Shown in pieces: positions 8,362 to 15,201 of a stretch of DNA of 16,860 nt. Each line of letters opens with the position of its first letter. Position 1 is the stretch's first letter. Both the position numbers and the translations under genes were made by a program. The notes beneath the pieces are model-generated. The model ran no database searches. It saw only the letters and a program-made list of their open reading frames with translations, and was not told the DNA's origin. Source of the DNA: an uncultured Aliarcobacter sp. (GTDB lineage: Bacteria > Campylobacterota > Campylobacteria > Campylobacterales > Arcobacteraceae); NCBI GenBank assembly GCA_947629065.1, contig CANRCH010000021.1, positions 1 through 16,860 on the forward strand, in the 5' to 3' direction.

Positions 8362-8466
8362 TGGAACTAAGGTTTCAACCTTAGCAAAGAGCTGAGAATC
8401 TTGTGCTTCAGCACTCTCTGTGAGAAATTCTCAGTTCCGAAGAGATTCTAATTGGAGCTAAGGTTT
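8362..8466. repeat. Nested palindromic intergenic element A with flanking direct repeat
   Basis: The gap between two convergent genes is filled with inverted repeats: CTAAGGTT/AACCTTAG (8367-8374, 8377-8384), CTGAGAAT/ATTCTCAG (8392-8399, 8427-8434) enclosing GTGC-TTCA-GCAC (8403-8414), GGAACT/AGTTCC (8363-8368, 8433-8438), and a competing pair AACCTTAGC/GCTAAGGTT (8377-8385, 8457-8465) followed by a T-run. Some of these are mutually exclusive, so at least two folds exist. A 14-bp direct repeat TGGARCTAAGGTTT (8362-8375 and 8453-8466, one mismatch) flanks the block. It may serve as a two-way terminator: on the minus strand the first hairpin is followed after 6 bases by five U residues. No coding potential. 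Confidence 0.65.
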
Positions 8467-8880
8467 TTTTATTATATTCCTAATATTTTCAAATTTTTTA
8501 TATAGTTTTTCATCACTTAAATGATTTTCAAAAATACCATAAGAACGCTCTTTATACTTTTCATCTTCAAAAGTATCATCTTCTTCTTTATTTTTTATTG
8601 TTGTATGACTTACAAAAAATTTAATTTCATTTACATTTAAAACTTCATACTTTTTTGCTAAGGATAAAATATCATTTGCATTTGTTTCAAACTCTTTTTT
8701 GTATAATGGATGGTTTAAAACAAAAAAAAGAGTTTCATTTTTTATATATGCAAACTTAACCCCTTGTTTAAGTCGTGGTGGAAGTATATCTATAAGCTTT
8801 CTAATATATGTAAAGGTATCAAGCCTATTAAATTCAGGAAGATTTTTAAAATGAGAAATTATATCGTTAAGTTTTTTCAT
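8458..8880 (-). CDS. DUF721 (DciA-like) family protein
   Basis: A 140-residue soluble protein with no signal peptide. Residues about 1-85 resemble the DUF721 fold found in Campylobacterota: an N-terminal helix starting MKKLNDIISHF, then ILPPRLKQGVKFAYIKNETL with the alternating pattern of a small sheet, and FVLNHPLYKKEF. DUF721 includes DciA, a loader or helper of the replicative helicase DnaB; whether this member does that is inference. The C-terminal third is acidic then basic and looks flexible. Its last codons and TAG stop lie inside element A. Its first 10 codons overlap, in antisense, the start of the LptM-like gene. There is no clear ribosome site upstream; a minus-strand TATAAT at 8887-8892 is so close that the transcript might be leaderless. 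Confidence 0.65.
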   Translation of the reverse strand: MKKLNDIISHFKNLPEFNRLDTFTYIRKLIDILPPRLKQGVKFAYIKNETLFFVLNHPLYKKEFETNANDILSLAKKYEVLNVNEIKFFVSHTTIKNKEEDDTFEDEKYKERSYGIFENHLSDEKLYKKFENIRNIIKKP

Positions 8881-8985
8881 ACAGCTATTATAGCTAGTTT
8901 TTTATTTACTTTAAGTGGATGTGGATATAAAGCAGATCCTGTTTATACTCCAAGTGAAGATTCACAAAATATTGCAAACAGATGA
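8851..8985 (+). CDS. LptM-like small outer-membrane lipoprotein
   Basis: A 44-residue lipoprotein. The signal peptide has Arg2 and Lys7, a hydrophobic run, and a lipobox LSGC with lipidated Cys24. The mature part starts CGYKADPVYTP, the short Gly-x-Lys...Tyr-x-Pro pattern of LptM (YifL) proteins, whose E. coli member helps mature the LPS translocon protein LptD. I chose the ATG at 8851 because AGGAAG (8836-8841) sits 9 bases upstream; a longer frame from 8764 adds 29 residues before the signal peptide and runs through the DUF721 gene. The TGA overlaps the nadB ATG (ATGA at 8982-8985), so the two are coupled. Elsewhere LptM genes often precede lysA, so the nadB neighbour is unusual. The family call rests on a short motif. 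Confidence 0.75.
   Translation: MRNYIVKFFHTAIIASFLFTLSGCGYKADPVYTPSEDSQNIANR
8887..8892 (-). promoter_or_regulatory. Possible -10 box of the DUF721 gene inside a short palindrome
   Basis: TATAAT on the minus strand lies in the 13-bp palindrome AGCTAT-T-ATAGCT (8884-8896), 6 bases from the DUF721 ATG. A start of transcription at or next to the ATG would give a leaderless mRNA. The box lies inside the coding sequence of the LptM-like gene on the other strand. Confidence 0.35.
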
Positions 8986-10436
8986 TTTATGACTATATAA
9001 TTATTGGTGCAGGAGTTGCTGGATTAAATGCAGCAAGATTAATTCCAAAAGATAAAAAAGTTTTAATTTTATGCAAAATGGCAACTTGGAATTGCAATAC
9101 TTTTTGGGCTCAAGGTGGAGTTGCAAGTGCAGTAAATGAAAATGACATTCCTTTACATATAAGTGATACTTTAAATGCAGGTGCAAACTACAACAACATA
9201 AAAGCGGTTGAACTTTTAAGTCAAAAATCTCTTGAAACTATGAAAGAACTTATAGATTCAGGAATGAAATTTGATTTAGATGAAGATGGAAATTTAAGTT
9301 TTACAAAAGAGGCTGCACATAGTACAAATAGAATTCTTCACGCTTGTGGAGATGCAACTGGAAGAGAACTTCATATATTTTTGCTTACTCACATTTTTTG
9401 TGAACTACAAACTCAAGCAGTTGTTTGTGATTTATTAATAAAAGATGATATTTGTTATGGAGTTCAATATTTTACAAATAAATCATCTGAACAAAAAAAA
9501 GCTTTTGCACACAATATTATTGTGGCAAGTGGTGGATTTGGTTCTATTTATAAATATCACACAAACTCAACAGCAAATGCAGGTGAAATGCACGGTATTT
9601 TTGTAGAGAAAAATATAGCTTTAAAAGATATGGAGTTTACGCAGTTTCATCCAACAGTTTTAAAAGGCACGAGTTTTGCACGAAAACCACTTCTAAGTGA
9701 AGCTTTAAGAGGTGAGGGTGCTTATGTTGTAGATGATAGTAATAGGAGATTTTTGTTTGATTACCACGAAAGTGGAGAGTTAGCACCAAGGGATATTGTT
9801 AGTAGATCAATTTATGATTATCATAAAAAAACAGGTTCAAATATATATTTGTCTTTTGAAAAATTTGAGAAAAATGCCTTTAAAAAAAGATTTCCAAATA
9901 TTTATGAAAATCTAAAAGATCTTGGATATAGCTTACCTTTTGAAAAAGTCCCAATAAGTCCCGCTTTTCACTATAGTATGGGTGGAGTTGAAGTTGGTTT
10001 AGATACTAAAGTTTTAGGTTTTAAAAATCTTTTTGCAATTGGCGAAGTTGCTTGTTTTGGGCTTCATGGGGCAAATAGATTGGCTTCAAACTCACTTTTA
10101 GAAGGTTTAGTATTTTCAAAAATCTGTGTAGATAAATCTTTGGAACAAAATTTTAAAATAGATATAGAAAACTTTGATATAAAGACAGAAAATTATATTA
10201 GAAATCAAGAAATTGATAAAGATATAAAAGATAGTTTACGAAAAATAATGTGGGAAAGTGCTGGAATTGTTAGAAATAAAGAGGATTTAAAAAATGCTCT
10301 TAAAAAAATAGATGAATATCTACTTTTACACACTGGAAGGCTATTAAAGCTTAGATTATTATGTGCAAAAGATGTTTTAAAAGCTAGTATTAAAAGAGAA
10401 AAATCTTTAGGTGCACATTTTATAAAAGAAGATTAA
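8982..10436 (+). CDS. nadB: L-aspartate oxidase
   Basis: A 484-residue FAD flavoprotein of the fumarate-reductase/succinate-dehydrogenase family. It oxidises aspartate to iminoaspartate, the first step of de novo NAD synthesis, which quinolinate synthase (NadA, not in the window) uses next. Visible: the FAD fold IIGAGVAGL (7-15); WAQGGVASAV; the NadB-type HACGDATGRELH; substrate and catalytic blocks TQFHPT, EALRGEGAYV and APRDIVSRSI; SMGGVEVG; and the C-terminal FAD-contact GEVACFGLHGANRLASNSLL (His362 to Arg366). The NadB-specific blocks argue against a SdhA/FrdA assignment. It is shorter than the E. coli enzyme (540 residues), mainly in the C-terminal helical domain, but ends naturally. Translation is coupled to the LptM-like gene by an ATGA overlap. 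The upstream aspB product is its substrate. Confidence 0.95.
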   Translation: MIYDYIIIGAGVAGLNAARLIPKDKKVLILCKMATWNCNTFWAQGGVASAVNENDIPLHISDTLNAGANYNNIKAVELLSQKSLETMKELIDSGMKFDLDEDGNLSFTKEAAHSTNRILHACGDATGRELHIFLLTHIFCELQTQAVVCDLLIKDDICYGVQYFTNKSSEQKKAFAHNIIVASGGFGSIYKYHTNSTANAGEMHGIFVEKNIALKDMEFTQFHPTVLKGTSFARKPLLSEALRGEGAYVVDDSNRRFLFDYHESGELAPRDIVSRSIYDYHKKTGSNIYLSFEKFEKNAFKKRFPNIYENLKDLGYSLPFEKVPISPAFHYSMGGVEVGLDTKVLGFKNLFAIGEVACFGLHGANRLASNSLLEGLVFSKICVDKSLEQNFKIDIENFDIKTENYIRNQEIDKDIKDSLRKIMWESAGIVRNKEDLKNALKKIDEYLLLHTGRLLKLRLLCAKDVLKASIKREKSLGAHFIKED

Positions 10437-10497
10437 ATAGTATTTAGATAAAATAATAGATTAAAAAATAATGTATAAAACGAAAGGTTAAATTTAA

Positions 10498-12033
10498 ATG
10501 AAACACGTACCAATAGTAGTTTTAGATTTTGGTAGTCAATATACTCAAATCATTGCTAGAAAATTAAGAGAAGCAGGAGTTTATTCTGAAATTGTTCCTT
10601 ATAGTGAAACTATAGAAGATATTATGGCAAGAACTCCAAAAGGAATTATCCTTTCAGGTGGACCAGCATCTGTATATGCAGCAGATGCATTTCATCCAGA
10701 TGCAACAATCTTTGAATTAGGACTTCCAATTTTAGGAATTTGTTATGGAATGCAGTTAATTTCACAACAATTTGGTGGAAGCGTTGTTCCAGCTGCAAGT
10801 CATGAGTATGGAAAAGCAAAATTAGAGTTTATAGCAGAAAGTGATATTTTCAAAGATACTCCAGATGGTCAAATCGTTTGGATGAGTCATGGTGACAGAG
10901 TTGAAGAAATACCAGCTGGATTTGAAAAAATTGCAATTAGTGATAACTCACCATTTGCAGCAATTGCAAATAAAGATAGAAATATTTATGCATTCCAATT
11001 TCACCCTGAAGTTTATCATTCTGAGTATGGAAGTAAACTTCTTAAAAACTTTGCAAAATATGTTTGTGGATGTGAAAGCACTTGGAATATGGGAAGTTTT
11101 GCAAAAGAACAAATTGCATTAATTCAGAAAAAAGTTGGAAACAAAAAAGTACTTTGTGCAGTAAGTGGTGGGGTTGATAGTTCTGTTGTTGCAACACTTT
11201 TATATGAAGCAATTGGAGAGCAAGTAATTCCTGTTTTTGTTGATACTGGACTTTTAAGAGCAAACGAAAGAGAACAAGTTGAAGCTATTTTCAAAGCAAG
11301 AGGAATAGATCTTATTACTGTTGATGCAAGTGAACAGTTTTTAACAAAACTTGCTGGTGTTACTGATCCTGAAACAAAAAGAAAAATTATTGGTGAAACA
11401 TTTATTGAAGTATTTGATGTTGAAGCAAAAAAACACTCTGGTGTTGAATTCTTAGCACAAGGAACACTTTATACAGATGTTATAGAGTCAGTTTCAGTTA
11501 AAGGTCCTTCAAAAACTATAAAATCTCACCACAATGTTGGTGGGCTTCCTGATTGGATGAAGTTTGAACTTGTTGAGCCTTTAAGAGAGATTTTTAAAGA
11601 TGAAGTTAGAGCTTTAGGTCTTGAACTAGGACTTCCAAGAAATATGATAAATAGACATCCATTCCCAGGTCCTGGACTTGCAATTAGAATTATGGGAGAT
11701 GTAAATAAACCAGATTTAGATCTTTTAAGAAAAGCAGATGTTATTTTACTAGATGTTCTTCATTCAACTGGATATTATGAGAAAACTTGGCAAGCATTTA
11801 CAGTTTTATTAAATGTAAAATCAGTAGGTGTAATGGGTGATAATAGAACTTATGATAATACAGTTTGTGTAAGAATAGTAGATGCAACAGATGGTATGAC
11901 AGCAACATTCTCACACATTCCACACGAAATTTTAGAGACAATCTCTAGAAGAATAATAAATGAAGTTCCTGGAATTAATAGAGTGGTTTATGATATAAGC
12001 TCAAAACCACCAGCTACCATAGAATGGGAATAA
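10498..12033 (+). CDS. guaA: GMP synthase (glutamine-hydrolysing)
   Basis: A 511-residue two-domain enzyme of normal length. It converts XMP to GMP using ATP and glutamine. The N-terminal class I glutamine amidotransferase domain has the nucleophile Cys82 in GICYGMQ and the His169-Pro-Glu171 pair in FQFHPEV. The ATP-pyrophosphatase domain begins with the P-loop SGGVDSS (223-229). The C-terminal dimer domain has [12 protein letters not shown] and ends IEWE, as in the family. The ribosome site GAAAGG (10482-10487) lies 10 bases before the ATG. The 61-base gap after nadB has AT-rich -10-like sequences but no terminator, so read-through from nadB is possible. Element B begins at the stop codon. 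Confidence 0.98.
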   Translation: MKHVPIVVLDFGSQYTQIIARKLREAGVYSEIVPYSETIEDIMARTPKGIILSGGPASVYAADAFHPDATIFELGLPILGICYGMQLISQQFGGSVVPAASHEYGKAKLEFIAESDIFKDTPDGQIVWMSHGDRVEEIPAGFEKIAISDNSPFAAIANKDRNIYAFQFHPEVYHSEYGSKLLKNFAKYVCGCESTWNMGSFAKEQIALIQKKVGNKKVLCAVSGGVDSSVVATLLYEAIGEQVIPVFVDTGLLRANEREQVEAIFKARGIDLITVDASEQFLTKLAGVTDPETKRKIIGETFIEVFDVEAKKHSGVEFLAQGTLYTDVIESVSVKGPSKTIKSHHNVGGLPDWMKFELVEPLREIFKDEVRALGLELGLPRNMINRHPFPGPGLAIRIMGDVNKPDLDLLRKADVILLDVLHSTGYYEKTWQAFTVLLNVKSVGVMGDNRTYDNTVCVRIVDATDGMTATFSHIPHEILETISRRIINEVPGINRVVYDISSKPPATIEWE

Positions 12034-12162
12034 AATAGAGCTGTATCTTTTTGCTTGATACTTCATCGTTTTATAAAAATTAGCTTCGGTCATTTACAAT
12101 TAGTAAATTCCCTTGCTAATTTTTAAACTCTTCGTCTGAAGCAAAAATCTAAAGCTCTATTT
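12033..12162. repeat. Large nested palindromic element B between guaA and selO
   Basis: Four perfectly nested inverted repeats share one centre: AAATAGAGCT/AGCTCTATTT (12033-12042, 12153-12162), TTTTTGCTT/AAGCAAAAA (12048-12056, 12139-12147), TAAAAATTAGC/GCTAATTTTTA (12074-12084, 12115-12125) and ATTTAC/GTAAAT (12092-12097, 12103-12108) with a 5-base loop. That is 36 base pairs in a 130-base block. A competing small hairpin CTTC-GTCT-GAAG lies at 12130-12141. It starts at the last base of the guaA stop and could end transcripts from either side, but is far larger than a plain terminator. The 74 bases after it are very AT-rich, with a T8 run and no gene. Confidence 0.7.
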
Positions 12163-12236
12163 AACTTTGATAGAAAATTCAAAAAAATCTATATAAAACT
12201 TTTTAGAAATTATAAAAAATAAATTTTTTTTGATTT

Positions 12237-13928
12237 TTACGACGAACAACTAACATGCGAAATTCCAGCTATTCCAAAAAAATCTTTTGGTTTTTTAGCA
12301 TAATATTTCTCTTCTATCTCTTTACTCTGCTCATCATAAGGTTTTGTCATTATCTCTTGAAGTTCATTTACAGGCTCATAATTTCCATTTTGTGCTTCTT
12401 TATATGCCCAAACCAAATGCCACTCTCTTAAAATATATTTTGGATTAATTAACTTCATTTTAATAGAAAGATTTTGTTTAGCTTCATCATCTTTTATATT
12501 TATTTGTGATTTCCAATTTTCAAGCCAACTATTCCATCTAGCTTTTATATTTTCACTTTCCAAACCTTTATAAAAGCTTTTTTCAAGACCATTAACATCA
12601 TCAGGAATATTTGATAACTCTCTAAAGAATATTGTAAAATCTACTTTTGTATCAATCATAAGATCTATAAGTTCTTTAAAAAGTTCAAAATTAAACTGTT
12701 TTAATCCTAGCTTACTAGCCCACATACTATCTATCTTTTCTTGCATAATATTTAAAAAACTGTTTTCAATATCTTCAAGTTTTTCTAAATACTCTACATT
12801 TGAATTAAGTAGAGGTTTTAAGGCACTACAAAATGATTTAAAGTTTTTTTGTGCAGCAACAGGTTGATTAAAAAATGAAAAGTGCATTCCTCCATTTGTC
12901 CAAGATTGATATTTTGGGTCAAACATCTCCATAAAACCAAATGGTCCATAATCAAGAGTAAAACCACCAGCTGCACAGTTATCACTATTAAAATTTCCTT
13001 GACAATACCCAACTCTTAACCAGTTAGCAACAAGTAAAGTAAGTCTTTTTTGAAACTCAATTGCTAATAAAAGAACTTTATCTTTCAAAGCTAAGTTTTG
13101 ATTTATCTCTTCTTTATACTCTCTATCAATTAAATATAATACAATCATTTCTAACTCTTGCAAAGCATTTTTATGTTCATTTTTTCTAGCTCGTCTTCCA
13201 AAAAGTTCTATTTGTCCTACTCTTAAAAAAGAAGATGCCACTCTTGTAGTAATTGCAACATCTTCTTTTATCATAAGTTCAGGATCCATTGAGTAAGAGT
13301 TTTCTTTAAACCAAGGTCTAGTTACTTGTTCTTTTTTAGAAGTAAACAAAGTCAAAGACCTTGAAGTTGGAATTCTAAGTTCGTGCATATGTTCTTGAGC
13401 CAAAAACTCTCTAATACTTGATCTCAAAACTGCTCTTCCATCTGCTCCTCTACAATATGGAGTTTTTCCAGAGCCTTTTAGCTGAAATTCCCATCTTTTA
13501 TCATTTATCACAGCTTCTAAAACAGAGATTGCTCTACCATCTCCATAGCCATTTCCAGTTTGAAAAGGGCATTGTGCATAATATTCTCTACCATAAATTG
13601 ATAAGCCATATCCAGTTGCCCAAGATTTTAAATCATTTTTTGTTGAGATATTAGAACTATCTGCAGAGAATAGTTTTATAAAATCAGAAGATTTTAATAA
13701 GTTTTCACTAAAACCTAACTCTTTAAAAAAATTAATGCTGTGAGAAATATAAATTGGCTCTTTTATAGCTGTTGGCTCAAGCTCTACAAAATGCCCACTA
13801 AAAACCTCTCTTGGAAATTTATTGTCACCACTATATTTTGAATCAGGATCTTTATTTAGTTTATTTACAAAAGAGTAATCACTTAAATTTATTAGTTCTT
13901 GAAAAGTTTCTATACTATTATTATTCAT
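12237..13928 (-). CDS. selO: Protein adenylyltransferase SelO (YdiU family pseudokinase)
   Basis: A 563-residue protein of the SelO family, which transfers AMP from ATP to protein hydroxyl groups and is tied to the oxidative stress response. Visible: LKGSGKTPYCRGADGRAVLR with the N-lobe Lys151; the catalytic-loop equivalent NFNSDN (312-317); and the metal-binding DYGPFGF (Asp326). The protein ends VSCSS; bacterial SelO has Cys at the position where animal SelO has selenocysteine, and Cys561 matches this. The catalytic-loop surroundings read CQGNFNSDNC, where E. coli and human have HGVxNTDN, so this is a different subgroup. It is longer than E. coli YdiU (about 480). The sequence has no signal peptide. 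It stands alone, convergent with guaA. A ribosome site is not obvious upstream of the ATG. Confidence 0.92.
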   Translation of the reverse strand: MNNNSIETFQELINLSDYSFVNKLNKDPDSKYSGDNKFPREVFSGHFVELEPTAIKEPIYISHSINFFKELGFSENLLKSSDFIKLFSADSSNISTKNDLKSWATGYGLSIYGREYYAQCPFQTGNGYGDGRAISVLEAVINDKRWEFQLKGSGKTPYCRGADGRAVLRSSIREFLAQEHMHELRIPTSRSLTLFTSKKEQVTRPWFKENSYSMDPELMIKEDVAITTRVASSFLRVGQIELFGRRARKNEHKNALQELEMIVLYLIDREYKEEINQNLALKDKVLLLAIEFQKRLTLLVANWLRVGYCQGNFNSDNCAAGGFTLDYGPFGFMEMFDPKYQSWTNGGMHFSFFNQPVAAQKNFKSFCSALKPLLNSNVEYLEKLEDIENSFLNIMQEKIDSMWASKLGLKQFNFELFKELIDLMIDTKVDFTIFFRELSNIPDDVNGLEKSFYKGLESENIKARWNSWLENWKSQINIKDDEAKQNLSIKMKLINPKYILREWHLVWAYKEAQNGNYEPVNELQEIMTKPYDEQSKEIEEKYYAKKPKDFFGIAGISHVSCSS

Positions 13929-14034
13929 TATTATATTTATCCATTTATATTATTAGTTTGTGCAAATATTCTAACAAAAAAGTGGTAAATAAAGAGCTTT
14001 TGGGAAGAGATTATTATTTTTAATTGTGAAGATA

Positions 14035-14070
14035 TAGTTTAAGAGGTAAATTACCTCTTAAATTAAACTA
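14035..14070 (-). terminator. Hairpin at the end of the DUF2892 gene
   Basis: AAGAGGTAA (14041-14049) and TTACCTCTT (14051-14059) form a 19-bp palindrome, extended by TAGTTT/AAACTA (14035-14040, 14065-14070) after a 5-base bulge. The gene's TAG stop is part of the outer arm. The minus-strand U-tract after it is weak; a T6 run lies on the plus-strand side, so the direction is not certain. Confidence 0.55.
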
Positions 14071-14262
14071 TTTTTTAAGTTTTGGTGTACACTTTTTACT
14101 AAATATACAAACAGGACAGAAATCTGCAAGTCCTGCAATTAATGGAATAATTCCTAAATAAAACCAAGCATTTCCTGTATAAAATCCAATTGCGATTAAA
14201 ATTAATCCTATAATTATTCTAAATGGTCTACAAAAAGATCTTATTTTATCAAATGTATTCAT
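14068..14262 (-). CDS. DUF2892 (YgaP-like transmembrane) small protein
   Basis: A 64-residue membrane protein with two hydrophobic helices, about 15-28 and 32-46, split by a short GN turn. This is the DUF2892 fold that forms the membrane part of the rhodanese YgaP and also exists as stand-alone proteins. After the second helix comes FCPVC-x5-C (Cys49, Cys52, Cys58), with a further Cys11 before helix 1; the family usually has a similar GFCP...C ending. Stand-alone members are often near sulfur or thiol genes, but no such gene is here and no function is proposed. The ribosome site AAGGAA is clear. A 148-base AT-rich region with several TATAAT-like boxes divides it from the divergent hydrolase gene. 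Confidence 0.82.
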   Translation of the reverse strand: MNTFDKIRSFCRPFRIIIGLILIAIGFYTGNAWFYLGIIPLIAGLADFCPVCIFSKKCTPKLKK

Positions 14263-14410
14263 ATTTTTCCTTTTTAAATTTTTTGTGATTATTATATAAT
14301 TTATCTTAATTTATAATGAATAAGAAAAACTTATAAATATATTTATTAAAAACTTAATTAAGTGATTGTTCTGTAAAATCAATGAAAATTGTATTTAGGA
14401 TTATTATAAA

Positions 14411-15130
14411 ATGAATAAAAAAGAGAAAATATATTTTATACCAGGATTGATGACTGATTATAGACTTTGGAGTAGAGTAGCCCCTTTGATTGAAGAAAAA
14501 TATGAGATTGTCTATCTTAAAATTCCAAGAAGTACTGATTTTGATTATATAAATGAAGTTTTAGAAAAAGAGATAAAAGATGAAAAAGCAAATCTTTTAG
14601 GCTTTTCTTTGGGTGGATATATAGCTTCATATTTTACAATTAAAAACACAAATAGAGTAAAAAAACTTTTTATGCTTAGTGCAACTCCAGCAAAAACTCC
14701 TATTGAAGAGATAGAAAGAAGAAAAGAAAAACTTGAATTTGCAAAACAAAGCCCAATGATTTTTTTGGATTTTGAAAAAGCTAAGTCTTTAGTAGAAGAG
14801 CAAAATCAAGGTGATGAAGAGTTAATAAAAACTATTATGAATATGTTTAATGAAATGGGAAAAGATAAGTTTATTTCTCAACTTGAAAGTACATTTTATA
14901 GGAAAGATTTAAGTAATGAGTTAAAAGAATTGCAACTTCCTGTAACTATGTTTTATAGTAGCGATGATAGACTTCTTGATAGTGTTGCTATTAGAAAACT
15001 AGAAATTGAATCTATAAATAAAGAGCATAATATTAACTTAATAAAAAGAGTAGGAACAAGCCATAATATAGCTTTGGAATTTCCAGAAGATTTGGCAAAA
15101 TATATAAAAGAGTGGATGGATAATAATTAA
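14411..15130 (+). CDS. Alpha/beta hydrolase
   Basis: A 239-residue soluble alpha/beta-hydrolase fold protein with a normal length for the family. The oxyanion region is FIPGLMTD (9-16), the nucleophile elbow GFSLGG gives Ser66, the acid is Asp185 or Asp186 in FYSSDDRLLD, and the catalytic His is His218 in GTSHNI, so the triad is complete. A lid-like charged helical insert spans about 95-165. No signal peptide is present. Esterase, thioesterase or MenH-like C-C hydrolase activity are all possible; the sequence does not decide. A ribosome site AGGATT (14397-14402) precedes the ATG, and TGTAAAAT at 14372-14379 is a plausible -10. It is followed after 71 bases by the acyltransferase gene on the same strand. 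Confidence 0.85.
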   Translation: MNKKEKIYFIPGLMTDYRLWSRVAPLIEEKYEIVYLKIPRSTDFDYINEVLEKEIKDEKANLLGFSLGGYIASYFTIKNTNRVKKLFMLSATPAKTPIEEIERRKEKLEFAKQSPMIFLDFEKAKSLVEEQNQGDEELIKTIMNMFNEMGKDKFISQLESTFYRKDLSNELKELQLPVTMFYSSDDRLLDSVAIRKLEIESINKEHNINLIKRVGTSHNIALEFPEDLAKYIKEWMDNN

Positions 15131-15154
15131 ATTTATTTTAATACCAAAATAAAT
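15131..15154 (+). terminator. AT-only hairpin after the hydrolase gene
   Basis: ATTTATTTT (15131-15139) and AAAATAAAT (15146-15154) form a perfect 9-bp stem with loop AATACC directly after the stop codon. It has no G-C pairs and no following T-run, so it is at best a weak terminator. Confidence 0.3.
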
Positions 15155-15201
15155 AGATTTTGGCTATTATTTCCTAATATAATAAAAAAGGAGATTAGCC
15201 A

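Noticed and set aside
8362..8466. Element A as a tRNA or known riboswitch
   Set aside because: There is no cloverleaf with a T-arm GTTC block or CCA end, and no downstream gene on either strand that a leader could control; it lies after two convergent genes.
8764..8850. N-terminal extension of the LptM-like gene from an ATG at 8764
   Set aside because: It would put 29 residues before a normal lipoprotein signal peptide and runs antisense through the DUF721 gene; the ATG at 8851 has a good ribosome site.
8362..12162. Elements A and B as integron attC sites
   Set aside because: Both are imperfect palindromes, but the paired RYYYAAC/GTTRRRY core sites are not present in the right places and there is no integrase or cassette array.
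13921..13928. SelO C-terminal selenocysteine
   Set aside because: The position that is selenocysteine in animal SelO is encoded as an ordinary cysteine here (VSCSS), and no in-frame TGA or SECIS-like element is seen near the end of the gene.
13811..14023. A 70-residue plus-strand frame overlapping the start of selO
   Set aside because: It is low-complexity Tyr/Leu-rich translation, half antisense to selO, with no ribosome site or family pattern.
15178..15183. TATAAT as the promoter of the acyltransferase gene
   Set aside because: Transcription would start about at the ribosome site, leaving almost no leader; chance occurrence in AT-rich DNA is more likely.
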